From Paraburkholderia xenovorans LB400 (GTDB lineage Bacteria; Pseudomonadota; Gammaproteobacteria; Burkholderiales; Burkholderiaceae), in assembly GCF_000013645.1 (NCBI RefSeq), contig NC_007951.1, positions 1,922,001 through 1,986,000 of the forward strand: a stretch of 64,000 nt of DNA, written 5' to 3'. The notes beneath the pieces are model-generated. The model did not search any database. It was given only the letters and a program-made list of their open reading frames with translations, and was not told the origin of the DNA. This document shows, in pieces, positions 8,860 to 18,220 of this stretch. Position 1 is the stretch's first letter, and every line of letters begins with the position of its first letter. The position numbers were made by a program, and so were the translations under genes.

Positions 8860-10155
8860 ATGACCTACGAATACATGACCGGTTTCGCGAACGAATTTGC
8901 GACCGAAACGCTGCCCGGCGCCCTCCCCGAAAGTCGGAACTCGCCGCAGCGCGCGCCTTATGGCCTCTATGCAGAGCAGTTTTCGGGCACGGCCTTCACG
9001 GCACCGCGCCACAGCAACCGCCGCTCGTGGCTCTACCGGATCCGCCCGGCCGCCGTGCACGAGCCGTTCGCGCCGCTTGTCAACACGCGCCTGCTGTCGC
9101 GCTTCGACGAGGTGCCGCCGCCGCCGAACCAGCTGCGCTGGAATCCACTGCCTTACCCCGACACGCCGCTTGACTTCATCGACGGCCTCGTCACGATGGC
9201 TGGCAACGGCTCGCCCGAGGCCGGCACCGGCTGTGGCATCCATCTCTACACGGCCACCCGTTCGATGCAGGGCCGCTTCTTCTACGACGCCGACGGCGAG
9301 CTGCTGATCGTGCCGCAGGAAGGTCGCCTGCTGATCTCGACCGAACTTGGCGCGCTCGAGGTGGAACCGCAGGAGATCGTCGTAATTCCGCGCGGCGTGC
9401 GCTTCAAGGTCGAGCTGCCCGACCACCGCGCGCGCGGTTACGTTTGCGAGAACTACGGCGCCCTCTTCAAGCTGCCTGACCTCGGCGTGATCGGCTCGAA
9501 CGGCCTCGCGAACCCGCGCGACTTTCAGACGCCGGTCGCGCGCTATGAGGACGTCGAAGGTGATTTCGAGCTTGTCGCGAAGTTCCAGGGCAACCTATGG
9601 ACAACCCGCATCGGCCACTCGCCGCTTGATGTGGTTGCCTGGCACGGCAACTACGCGCCCTACAAGTACGATCTGCGCCGCTTCAACACGATTGGCTCGA
9701 TCAGCTACGACCATCCTGATCCGTCGATTTTCCTCGTGCTGCAGGCGCCGAGCGATACGCCGGGCGTCGACACGGTCGACTTCGTGATCTTTCCGCCGCG
9801 ATGGCTCGCGGCCGAGAATACATTCCGCCCGCCGTGGTTCCACCGCAATGTCGCGAGCGAGTTCATGGGACTGATCTATGGCATCTATGATGCGAAGGCC
9901 GAGGGTTTCACGCCGGGCGGGGCGTCGCTGCACAACTGCGTGAGCGGCCACGGCCCCGATGCCGAGACCTTCGAGAAGGCGAGCGCATCCGATACCACGA
10001 TGCCGCATGCCGTGAAGGACACGATGGCCTTCATGTTCGAGACGCCGGCCGTGATCCGGCCGACCCGCCATGCGCTCGAATCGGCCCAACTGCAGCCCGG
10101 GTACTACCGCTGCTGGCAGGGCATCAGGAAGCACTTCAACCCGTCGCAAGCGTGA
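8860..10155 (+). CDS. hmgA: homogentisate 1,2-dioxygenase
   Basis: This 431-residue enzyme opens the homogentisate ring to maleylacetoacetate using Fe(II) and O2. The start [16 protein letters not shown] is characteristic. The iron ligands can be placed as H328, E334 (in FHRNVASEF) and H364 (in SGHGPD), matching the family's H-x5-E...H pattern. Length is normal. It is the core of the operon and fixes the pathway assignment for its neighbours. Confidence 0.97.
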   Translation: MTYEYMTGFANEFATETLPGALPESRNSPQRAPYGLYAEQFSGTAFTAPRHSNRRSWLYRIRPAAVHEPFAPLVNTRLLSRFDEVPPPPNQLRWNPLPYPDTPLDFIDGLVTMAGNGSPEAGTGCGIHLYTATRSMQGRFFYDADGELLIVPQEGRLLISTELGALEVEPQEIVVIPRGVRFKVELPDHRARGYVCENYGALFKLPDLGVIGSNGLANPRDFQTPVARYEDVEGDFELVAKFQGNLWTTRIGHSPLDVVAWHGNYAPYKYDLRRFNTIGSISYDHPDPSIFLVLQAPSDTPGVDTVDFVIFPPRWLAAENTFRPPWFHRNVASEFMGLIYGIYDAKAEGFTPGGASLHNCVSGHGPDAETFEKASASDTTMPHAVKDTMAFMFETPAVIRPTRHALESAQLQPGYYRCWQGIRKHFNPSQA

Positions 10156-10175
10156 TGCGCGCAAAGGAATACAGC

Positions 10176-11489
10176 ATGTCCGTTCTCAACGAAACCCACG
10201 ATCCGAGTCTCAAGAGCTGGGTCGCCTCGGCCAACGCGGCTGGTAGCGATTTTCCGATCCAGAACTTGCCGTTCGCGGTGTTTCGCCGTAACGGCAGCCC
10301 GGAGGCGTTCCGCGGTGGCGTCGCGATCGGCGAGATGATCGTCGATCTCGGCGCGGTCGCGCGCCTGCTAGATGGTGTGGTCGCCGACGCGGCCCGGGCC
10401 GGCAGCGAGAGCAGCCTCAATGCGCTGATGGCGCAGGGCTCGGCCGCGTGGTCGGCGCTACGGCTCGCGCTATCGCGCGCGCTGCGCGAGGGCGCGCTGC
10501 AGCAGGCCGCGTTCGCGAATGCGCTGGTCGCGCAGGCCGACGCCGAATACACGGTGCCCGCGCGGATCGGCGACTACACCGACTTCTATACCTCGATCTA
10601 CCATGCGACCAATATCGGCAGGCTGTTCCGGCCGGACAATCCGCTGATGCCGAACTACAAGTGGGTACCGATCGGCTATCACGGCCGCGCCTCGTCGATC
10701 GCGGTGTCGGGCCAGCAGTTCCCGCGGCCGGTCGGGCAGACGTTTCCGCCGGGCTCGGAGCAGCCGAGCTTCGGGCCGAGCAAGCGGCTCGACTACGAGC
10801 TCGAGCTCGCCGTCTACATTGGCACTGGCAACGCGCTCGGCAGTCCGATCCCGATCGACGATGCGGAGGCGCATGTGTTCGGCATCGGCCTCCTGAACGA
10901 CTGGTCCGCCCGCGACGTCCAGGCTTGGGAATATCAGCCGCTCGGGCCGTTCCTCGCGAAGAGCTTCGCGAGCACGGTGTCTCCGTGGATCGTCACGCTC
11001 GAGGCGCTCGCTCCGTACCGCGTGGCGTTCGAGCGCAACGCGGGCGATCCGCAGCCGCTGCCTTACCTCGATTCGGTGCGGCAGCGCGAGCGGGGCGCAT
11101 TCGACATCACGCTCGAGCTCGGGATCGAATCGGCGCGGCTGCGCTCGCAGGGCCGGCCGGCCGCGCGCGTAAGCCTCACGAACTACCGCCACGCGTACTG
11201 GACGATCGCGCAGATGGTCGCGCATCACACGGTCAACGGTTGCAACCTGCAGCCGGGCGACCTGCTTGGCACGGGCACGCTGTCGGGTCCGACGCTGGAC
11301 CAGGCGGGCGCGCTGATCGAGACCACGAGCGGAGGCAAGAACCCGTTCGAGCTCGGCAATGGCGAGGCGCGGACTTTCCTCGAGGACGGCGATGCGGTGA
11401 TCATCCGTGGATGGTGCGAGAAGGCGGGTGCGGCACGCATCGGCTTCGGCGAGTGTCGTGGCGCGATTTTGCCCGCGCGTGCGGTGTGA
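10176..11489 (+). CDS. fahA: fumarylacetoacetase
   Basis: This 437-residue enzyme hydrolyses fumarylacetoacetate to fumarate and acetoacetate, the last step of the homogentisate pathway. Family features include YTDFYTSIYHATNIG, YHGRASSI and the metal-site segment ELELAVYIG...LLNDWSARDVQAWEY. The ATG at 10176 is chosen over the one at 10152 because AAAGGA lies about 10 bases before it and family proteins begin MSVLNETHDPSLKSWV. It starts 20 bases after hmgA. Confidence 0.95.
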   Translation: MSVLNETHDPSLKSWVASANAAGSDFPIQNLPFAVFRRNGSPEAFRGGVAIGEMIVDLGAVARLLDGVVADAARAGSESSLNALMAQGSAAWSALRLALSRALREGALQQAAFANALVAQADAEYTVPARIGDYTDFYTSIYHATNIGRLFRPDNPLMPNYKWVPIGYHGRASSIAVSGQQFPRPVGQTFPPGSEQPSFGPSKRLDYELELAVYIGTGNALGSPIPIDDAEAHVFGIGLLNDWSARDVQAWEYQPLGPFLAKSFASTVSPWIVTLEALAPYRVAFERNAGDPQPLPYLDSVRQRERGAFDITLELGIESARLRSQGRPAARVSLTNYRHAYWTIAQMVAHHTVNGCNLQPGDLLGTGTLSGPTLDQAGALIETTSGGKNPFELGNGEARTFLEDGDAVIIRGWCEKAGAARIGFGECRGAILPARAV

Positions 11490-11493
11490 CGCA

Positions 11494-12138
11494 ATGAAGC
11501 TCTACAGCTACTTTCGCAGCTCGGCCTCGTACCGGGTACGCATCGCACTGAACCTCAAGGGCCTCGACTACGAGTATGTGCCGATCCACCTGCTGCGCAA
11601 TGGAGGCGAGCAGCTAACCCCCGCGTATCGTGAACTGAATCCGGACGGACTCGTACCGACACTCGTTGAGGGGGGCGCCCCCCTCAACCAGTCGCTCGCT
11701 ATCCTCGAATATCTTGAGGAAACGCATCCGGAGCCGCCGCTATTGCCGCGCGAGCCGCTTGCACGCGCTCAAGTGCGCGCCTTCGCGTTGCAGATTGCGT
11801 GCGAGATCCATCCGATTAACAATTTGCGCGTGCTCCGGTATCTGACCAGCGAGCTCGGCGCAAGTGAGGGCGCGAAGAACGCGTGGTACCGCCACTGGAT
11901 CCAGGCAGGCTTCGCTTCGCTCGAAGCGCAGCTCGTGCGAGGTCAGCACACGGGTACGTTCTGTTACGGCGATACGCCGACATTCGCTGACCTGTGCCTC
12001 GTGCCGCAGGTGTTCAACGGCCAGCGCTTCGAAATCGATATACAGCACTATCCGACGCTCCAGCGCATCTACGATGCCGCGATGCGACTCGACGCGTTCG
12101 CAAACGCAGCGCCGGCCCAGCAGCCCGACGCCGAATAG
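11494..12138 (+). CDS. maiA: maleylacetoacetate isomerase (zeta-class GST)
   Basis: This 214-residue glutathione transferase-fold protein isomerises maleylacetoacetate to fumarylacetoacetate. The zeta signature SSASYRVRIALNLKGLDYE and NPDGLVPTL, with the catalytic serines near residues 10-12, is intact. It begins 4 bases after the fahA stop, completing the mhaAB-hmgA-fahA-maiA operon; gene spacing of 4-26 bases implies one transcript. Confidence 0.95.
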   Translation: MKLYSYFRSSASYRVRIALNLKGLDYEYVPIHLLRNGGEQLTPAYRELNPDGLVPTLVEGGAPLNQSLAILEYLEETHPEPPLLPREPLARAQVRAFALQIACEIHPINNLRVLRYLTSELGASEGAKNAWYRHWIQAGFASLEAQLVRGQHTGTFCYGDTPTFADLCLVPQVFNGQRFEIDIQHYPTLQRIYDAAMRLDAFANAAPAQQPDAE

Positions 12139-12915
12139 ACTGTCGTTCGCATGATGATGCGCACAGACCTTTTTGCATGCGCCGACACGAGCGCTTCGTC
12201 AATCTCGAGTTCGGAACCTTACGGGTACAACACCCTGCCTTGCTGCGAATAGCGGCATTGTCTCGCGCTCGTGAGCCACGCGAGCGCCTGTTGCAACTGT
12301 CGAGCGCGCAGATCCGAATTGCGCGGCTTCCTGCGCGAAGTAGCGGAAGACGCTGAGCGCGAATGCGCGTCGCCCGTTGACCGACGCCATGCTGCCGGTG
12401 TCAGAACGGCTTCGAGTTCCGTTGCTGTGATGGCCCACCGTCGCATTTCGGGACTACGCTCCCAGCGAGGCCAAGCGATTGGCTGCTGGATAACTGATCG
12501 ACCACCATCAACCATCCGACACGCGGCTTCGCACCAGAGCGAAATCTGGTGCTGTTGAAAGCTCCAGTATGTTTCCTATAGAGTCCCGGCTAGTCAGGCC
12601 ATCAGGATTTGCTCCGATCCGCTACGGATTACGGGGGCGTACTTGGGGCATACCCTATTCATTGATTTGAAATATCAATCTTGAGAAATACAGAGGCGAT
12701 CCGTATCCTCGTTTCTGGAGGCATGTAAATCAGTAAGTGGTCTGACGACGACCGCATGACGTATCGTCGTCAAGATGGCGGTTAACGCAGGTCATCCGAA
12801 TCGAGAGATCGGATCGAAGGCGATGACCGGTCCATGTCGACGCGTTCGATCTGATGTTTCGAAAACGTGCCATTTTCAATTACCAAGCTTGAGCGGGCTG
12901 CCGCCGACCGAATCC
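12139..12915. other. long intergenic region, no confident gene
   Basis: About 780 bases separate maiA from the next catabolic block. Several short open frames exist on both strands around 12200-12560 but none shows recognisable domains or a ribosome site; they may be decayed coding DNA. Base composition falls towards AT near 12650-12730, where a dyad is annotated separately, suggesting the promoter of the amidohydrolase unit. Confidence 0.5.
12661..12679. promoter_or_regulatory. inverted repeat, candidate operator before the amidohydrolase
   Basis: ATTGAT, 7 bases and ATCAAT form a perfect 6-bp dyad in an AT-rich stretch about 240 bases before the amidohydrolase start. Its regulator is unknown. 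Confidence 0.35.
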
Positions 12916-13893
12916 ATGAGCCATTCTCGAATTGACGTCCATCATCATATTCTTCCGCCGCAATATGTCGAAGCCGTCGGCACTGATGCCATCGCCAGGC
13001 AAGGCTCGTCGGGGCGGGTGCCGCAGTGGAGTGTGGATGAGGCACTATCTCTCATGGATAGAAGCGGGATCGGGACTGCGATTACCTCGATAACGGCGCC
13101 TGGCGTCTCCGCTCTAGCAGAGGTCGAGGCGGGTGGCCTTGCGCGCTGGTGCAACGAATTTTCGGCGAATATGGTGCGGGATTGGCCTGGCCGTTTCGGT
13201 ATGTTCGCATGCCTGCCGCTTCAATCAATCGACAATGCGTTGCGTGAAGCGGTGTATTCGCTCGAAACACTGAAGGCGGACGGAGTGTGCCTCCTGTCAA
13301 ATTACGATGGACGGTATCTGGGCGATCCGGTCATGCGGCCGTTGTACGAGGAGCTCAACCGGCGCAAAGCGGTCGTCTTCGTTCACCCGACGTCTCCCGC
13401 GAGTATGGTGCCGATAGACCAGTTGTCGCCGTCGAGTCTGGAGTTTCCTTTCGATACGACCCGCACCGTCGCTTCGCTGATTTTCGGAGGCATCACGACA
13501 GACTATCCGGAGATACGGTGGATTCTGTCCCACGCTGGCGGAGCAATGCCGTATCTCGCTGGCCGCATCGAGTTGCTGACGCGTAACAACCCGGCCTTGC
13601 GTGAACGTATCCCGGACGGTTTTCGGAGAGCTATGGCAACGTTCTTCTTCGACTGCGCGTTATCAGTTGATCCCGCACAGTTTGCGGCCCTGAGGGAACT
13701 CGTTCCGGATAGCCAGCTCCTGTTCGGCACCGACTATCCGTTTGGTCCAAAAGGGCAGATCGCGGAAACGGTTTCGGGTGTTCTCGATGTGGGATTGGAG
13801 CCGGGCACGTTGAAGGCGCTGGAGTCCGATAATGCATTGAGCCTGTTTCCGCGCCTACGCGATTTTCAGGAAACGGCGACGGAAGTAGATTGA
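12916..13893 (+). CDS. amidohydrolase-family (ACMSD/resorcylate type) hydrolase or decarboxylase
   Basis: This 325-residue TIM-barrel metalloenzyme has metal-binding residues at H9 and H11 (DVHHHILP), H157 (FVHPTSP), H206 (SHAGG) and D273 (GTDYPFG). This arrangement is that of amidohydrolase_2 proteins such as ACMS decarboxylase, gamma-resorcylate decarboxylase and related non-oxidative decarboxylases. The ATG at 12916 is chosen because the family starts right before the HxH motif; the ribosome site is weak. It heads a set with an aldehyde dehydrogenase, SDR and aromatic-acid transporter, so a decarboxylation or ring-cleavage step on an aromatic acid is plausible. Confidence 0.85.
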   Translation: MSHSRIDVHHHILPPQYVEAVGTDAIARQGSSGRVPQWSVDEALSLMDRSGIGTAITSITAPGVSALAEVEAGGLARWCNEFSANMVRDWPGRFGMFACLPLQSIDNALREAVYSLETLKADGVCLLSNYDGRYLGDPVMRPLYEELNRRKAVVFVHPTSPASMVPIDQLSPSSLEFPFDTTRTVASLIFGGITTDYPEIRWILSHAGGAMPYLAGRIELLTRNNPALRERIPDGFRRAMATFFFDCALSVDPAQFAALRELVPDSQLLFGTDYPFGPKGQIAETVSGVLDVGLEPGTLKALESDNALSLFPRLRDFQETATEVD

Positions 13894-14258
13894 TCCGGCT
13901 TGCTGCCGGAGGGTAGATGGCAAGAGTCCTGACCAGTAAATATTAATTACATAGTCATACTTATTATTATCAGGTGGCAAGCTGAAAACGAAGCTACCAG
14001 CCATTCTCGGAAGTTATTGCCGACGATCGCGGCCTTGATTTGCGCGACACGTTGTCATCTCTGTGCACCTGATCCGACTCGATGAATTTTTGGACCATCT
14101 CTCGTCGGTTTCGCCGCGTTTCGCGCTCGTAAGTAGTGAATAGATATCGGAAGGATTCGGCATTTCGGGTTCTGCGTAAACATGAAGATAGTTGACTGTC
14201 CGAATACATCAAGCGGTCGCAAAAGGCGGCGCTGTTTTTTTATATAGGAGTGGGGCAC
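13894..14258. other. intergenic region before the aldehyde dehydrogenase
   Basis: These 365 bases hold no convincing gene. An AT-rich patch at 13935-13970 and the stretch just before 14259 could hold a promoter. Open frames on the minus strand lack a ribosome site and known motifs. Confidence 0.45.
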
Positions 14259-15749
14259 ATGGCGGGGGTGAAAGAGTTACAGGCATTTCCGATGGTCATC
14301 GGTGGCGAGCGTGTCCCCTCAGCGTCCGGGGTATGGCTCGAAAGCATCGACCCTTATACAGGTGAACCGTGGGCAAAGGTGCCACGGGGCGATGCGACTG
14401 ACGCAGAGGCTGCTGTGTCTGCAGCGCGTAAAGCACTGACCACCGGGGCTTGGCATCAGCTTTCGGCCACCCAGCGTGGCGCGCTTTTGCGCCGCCTCGC
14501 TGATCTGATATCTCGCGACTGGGAACGTCTTGCCGAGATCGAGATTCGGGACAACGGAAAGGTCATCAGTGAAGTCGGTCCGCAGATCCGCTATCTGGCC
14601 CAGTACTTCCACTATTACGCTGGACTGGCAGACAAGATAGAAGGAGCGGTGATTCCGGTCGATCGCCCGGGGATGCTTAACTATACGCGACACGAGCCGG
14701 TGGGTGTCGTGGTAGCCATCACGCCCTGGAACTCGCCGTTAATGCTGGCTTCGTGGAAGATCGCCCCCGCGCTAGCCGCCGGATGCACGGTCATTCTCAA
14801 ACCGTCCGAACATACGTCGGTGTCCAGTCTCGTTTTCTCTGACCTGTTCGATGAAGCCGGTTTCCCTCCCGGTGTTGTCAACGTCGTGACAGGATTCGGG
14901 GCGGAGATTGGCAATGCACTTGTCTCACACCCGGACGTTGCGAAAGTCGCCTTCACCGGGGGTGATGTAGCTGGTCAGGCTGTATACGAACGTGCGGCGG
15001 CGGGATTAAAGCGCGTGACTCTGGAACTCGGCGGTAAGTCGCCCCACATCGTGTTTGACGATGCTGATCTCGACGGGGCGCTCGCCGCAGCCATGGACGG
15101 CGTCTTTTCCAGCAGCGGCCAGATGTGCGTTGCGGGTTCGAGACTCATGTTGCACGACCGTATTCATGACGAATTTGTAGCTCGACTTTTGGACCGAGTG
15201 CGGACTTTGAAGTTGGGAGCACCGATGAATCCGGCCACCTCGATCGGACCGGTTACTACGCAAGCGCAATTTGAGCGCATTCTGAGCTACATCGACGTCG
15301 CGAAACAGGAAGGAGCGCGCTGCCTGGTGGGAGGCGTTGCATCGCCGGAGGCGGAGGGCGGTAGCGGCTGGTTCGTCGCGCCTACCGTTTTTGGTGACGT
15401 GAAGAACGACATGCGGATCGCCCGTGAGGAGGTGTTCGGTCCGGTGCTGTCAATCATCCGGTTTTCGACTGACGATGAGGCTGTCCATCTGGCCAATGAC
15501 AGTCGCTACGGCCTGGCTTCGGGGATCTGGACGCGCGACGTCGGACGCGCCATTTCGGTCGCAGATCGCATTCAGGCGGGAACGGTATGGGTCAATACGT
15601 ATCGAGCCGTTAGTGCGGCATCTCCATTTGGCGGCATGAAACGCTCCGGGATCGGACGCGAGAATGGGCAGGAAGCCATCATGGGCTTCCTGCAGACAAA
15701 AAGTATCTGGATTTCTACGACTTCCAGGCCGGTGGCGGCCTGGTCCTGA
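14259..15749 (+). CDS. NAD(P)-dependent aldehyde dehydrogenase
   Basis: This 496-residue aldehyde dehydrogenase oxidises an aldehyde to the acid. The catalytic glutamate is E256 in LELGGKSP and the nucleophile is C290 in SGQMCVAGSRL; both are intact. The start at 14259 has TAGGAG 8 bases upstream, better than the GTG at 14250. It lies 15 bases from the following SDR. In context the substrate is probably an aromatic or semialdehyde intermediate, but nothing in the sequence fixes it. Confidence 0.93.
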   Translation: MAGVKELQAFPMVIGGERVPSASGVWLESIDPYTGEPWAKVPRGDATDAEAAVSAARKALTTGAWHQLSATQRGALLRRLADLISRDWERLAEIEIRDNGKVISEVGPQIRYLAQYFHYYAGLADKIEGAVIPVDRPGMLNYTRHEPVGVVVAITPWNSPLMLASWKIAPALAAGCTVILKPSEHTSVSSLVFSDLFDEAGFPPGVVNVVTGFGAEIGNALVSHPDVAKVAFTGGDVAGQAVYERAAAGLKRVTLELGGKSPHIVFDDADLDGALAAAMDGVFSSSGQMCVAGSRLMLHDRIHDEFVARLLDRVRTLKLGAPMNPATSIGPVTTQAQFERILSYIDVAKQEGARCLVGGVASPEAEGGSGWFVAPTVFGDVKNDMRIAREEVFGPVLSIIRFSTDDEAVHLANDSRYGLASGIWTRDVGRAISVADRIQAGTVWVNTYRAVSAASPFGGMKRSGIGRENGQEAIMGFLQTKSIWISTTSRPVAAWS

Positions 15750-15764
15750 AGGGAGACATGAACA

Positions 15765-16511
15765 ATGAATCGCTACGATTTTGCCGGCCGCACTGCTTTG
15801 GTGACGGGGGGTGCTCAAGGTATCGGGTACGAAATTGCGCAACGCCTGCTGGAAAGCAATGCTGAAGTGACGCTTTGGGACTTTGACCGGGAAGCCTGCG
15901 AGGCAGCACAGCGGACACTGTCGTCGAAGGGCAAAGTGGACATCGACATCGTGGATATCACTGATGCCGAGGAGGTCAGTCGTGCCGCGGGGCGTATGGC
16001 GACAGCACGAGGACACATCGACGTTCTGGTGCACAACGCAGGCGGATCTGGACCGGAAGGCACGGTGTCGACCTATGCCGCGGACGACTGGCGTCGTGTC
16101 ATCGAACTGAACCTCAATGCTACCTTTTACGTGAATCAGGCAGTCGTCAGGCATATGTCGCAACATGGCTACGGTCGTATCGTGAATATCAGTTCGATCG
16201 CAGCCTTGGAGGGACCGGCCAAGGCGCCGGCCTATGCGGCCGCGAAGGCGGGGGTGATTTCAGTCACGCGGAGTCTCGCACGTGAAACCGCTACGCAGAA
16301 TATTTCCGTCAACAGCATCAGTCCCGCGGCGGTAAAGACTCGCTTCTACGACGGCCTGTCCGAGACGTTCGTGACGACAGTGCTGTCCAAGATCGCACGC
16401 CAGCGCTTTCTGACCGTCGAAGAGACGGCCTCTCTAGTGTGTTGGTTGGCCTCAGAGGACAACTCCTTTACTACCGGTGAGAACTTTAATCTTGCCGGGG
16501 CGCGTAATTGA
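15765..16511 (+). CDS. classical SDR oxidoreductase
   Basis: This 248-residue Rossmann-fold NAD(P)-dependent dehydrogenase has the cofactor motif TGGAQGIG at residues 15-22, NAG in VLVHNAGG, catalytic serine in NISSIAAL and YxxxK in YAAAKAG. It follows the aldehyde dehydrogenase in the same operon and may oxidise an alcohol to the aldehyde substrate of that enzyme, or act on a ring diol. The substrate is unknown. Confidence 0.9.
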   Translation: MNRYDFAGRTALVTGGAQGIGYEIAQRLLESNAEVTLWDFDREACEAAQRTLSSKGKVDIDIVDITDAEEVSRAAGRMATARGHIDVLVHNAGGSGPEGTVSTYAADDWRRVIELNLNATFYVNQAVVRHMSQHGYGRIVNISSIAALEGPAKAPAYAAAKAGVISVTRSLARETATQNISVNSISPAAVKTRFYDGLSETFVTTVLSKIARQRFLTVEETASLVCWLASEDNSFTTGENFNLAGARN

Positions 16512-16586
16512 AGTGGCGAATGCGGACGATATCCCGTTTCGGCGGGCCCCAGATTTCCAACAAATGAGAGACAAGGTTCGGCAATT

Positions 16587-17924
16587 ATGTCCAAGGTAGT
16601 CGTTCTGGAAGATGTCGTCGACCGGCAACGGTTTAACACGGTTCGAGTCGCTGTCATCGTCCTGTGCTTTCTGGTCATGTTTTTCGATGGCTACGAACTC
16701 AATCTGATCGGATATGTCGGGCCGGCTCTCATTTCGCATTTTTCCATAAGCAAGGCGGCGTTTGGCCCGGTTATTTCCGCCGGCCTCGCCGGGTTCATGC
16801 TGGGCGCCCTTATGTTGGGGGATTTGGGAGACCGCTTTGGCCGCAAGCGCGTGATCATCGCCGGGACCATACTTTTCGGCGCGCTCACACTGATTGCTGC
16901 CTGGAGCAGTTCGCTGGGTATCTTCATTGCGCTGAGATTCGTCGCTGGGTTAGGTCTGGGAGGTGCGGTGCCTAATGCCGTTGCGCTGAACGCGGAGTTC
17001 GCACCTGCGCGTGTGCGAGCAACGACGATCGGGGTGATGTTTGTCGGCTATACGCTAGGCGGCGCCGCCCCGGGATGGGCCGCTGCGGTGTTACTCAAGG
17101 AATTTGGCTGGCGCAGTGTCTTCTACTTGGGATCCTGCCTGCCGCTGCTCATCGCTGCGACGATGATCTTCATCTTGCCGGAGTCAGTACGTTTCCTTGC
17201 AGCAAACAAACGAATAAAGGAACTGCGCATACTGCTCGCCAAGATGCAGGATGAACCGTTGCCCGTCGGCGATTTCGAAATTTTGTCCAACGAGGTGAAA
17301 GCCCCGGGATCGCCGTCGTTGCAACTTTTTAAAGATGGTCGTGGACCAGATACGCTATTTCTCTGGTTCGCATTTGTATCCTGCCTGACCAGTATTCTGT
17401 TCGTGATGGCGTGGAGTCCGACCTTAGTTGCCGGACTTGGCATCGATCCGGGGCGTGCTGCGCTGATTGGCGCGATGTGGCAGACAGGTGGTGCGATCGG
17501 TTCCTTGCTGATTACACGTCTGCTCGATCGATTTGGAATATTGACGATTGCATTTTCAGTTTTGCTCGCCATACCACTTGTAATTCTGATAGGAAGAGTC
17601 GGTACGTCGGAGACAGTTCTGATGATCGTCATTCTGATTGGCGGATTGCTGGGGTCCGGCGGTCAGGTTGGTCTCAATGCGATTGCGGGAACGATCTATC
17701 CGACGATGATTCGTTCGACAGGCGTAGGTTGGGCGTTCGGAATGGGGCGGGTTGGCGCCATTCTAGGGCCTCTGATTGGCGGCTCTCTTGTTGCCGCCGG
17801 CTTGGATGTTCGAAACCTGTATGTCGTAATGTCCTTGCCGTTTGCCCTGACGGCGCTATCCGTGGCACTTCTGTTTTTCCGAGGTACGAAACGTGCCAGG
17901 CTGGTTGATGCGCTCACAGGTTGA
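16587..17924 (+). CDS. MFS transporter, aromatic acid:H+ symporter type
   Basis: This 445-residue membrane protein with about 12 predicted helices resembles the AAHS group (PcaK/BenK type). The first helix carries FFDGYELNLIGYVGPAL, with the acidic residue conserved in this group, and the loop 2-3 motif GDLGDRFGRKRVII is complete. It follows the SDR by 75 bases and is followed by a porin, giving outer- and inner-membrane uptake for the same compound. It is the strongest sign that the block handles an aromatic or related acid. Confidence 0.9.
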   Translation: MSKVVVLEDVVDRQRFNTVRVAVIVLCFLVMFFDGYELNLIGYVGPALISHFSISKAAFGPVISAGLAGFMLGALMLGDLGDRFGRKRVIIAGTILFGALTLIAAWSSSLGIFIALRFVAGLGLGGAVPNAVALNAEFAPARVRATTIGVMFVGYTLGGAAPGWAAAVLLKEFGWRSVFYLGSCLPLLIAATMIFILPESVRFLAANKRIKELRILLAKMQDEPLPVGDFEILSNEVKAPGSPSLQLFKDGRGPDTLFLWFAFVSCLTSILFVMAWSPTLVAGLGIDPGRAALIGAMWQTGGAIGSLLITRLLDRFGILTIAFSVLLAIPLVILIGRVGTSETVLMIVILIGGLLGSGGQVGLNAIAGTIYPTMIRSTGVGWAFGMGRVGAILGPLIGGSLVAAGLDVRNLYVVMSLPFALTALSVALLFFRGTKRARLVDALTG

Positions 17925-18220
17925 ATAATTGTAGGACCATGTGGCAGACGATCCCGTTCCCGTACACCCACACACTCTTGAAAATTGACTGATCCACCGA
18001 GATCGCTGGTGCTGCCTGGAAGGTCACCGGGTCAAGTACCAGCGTTTTGGGGCAGGAAACCTGGGTTTTCGTCTCAGCACAGAACGGGTAACGGAGGCTT
18101 AAAGCCTATCGTTTCACAACCGGTAGACCTGCTGGGGCGATGCGCTACATAGACGTTCTTATGCTTCATCTAGGTTATCTGGCTTGATAAGAATTTTAAG
18201 ATATTGGAGGGGACTTTCAA
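17925..18220. other. gap between transporter and porin
   Basis: These 296 bases hold no gene I can support. The last 90 bases turn AT-rich and end with a strong GGAGGGG ribosome site before the porin, so the porin probably has its own promoter here. Confidence 0.45.

Noticed and set aside
10448..11497. 349-codon frame inside fahA
   Set aside because: An arginine/alanine-rich out-of-frame shadow of a clearly functional gene.
12199..12558. Open frames on both strands downstream of maiA
   Set aside because: No known motif, no ribosome site, and frames overlap each other on opposite strands; treated as non-coding or decayed.
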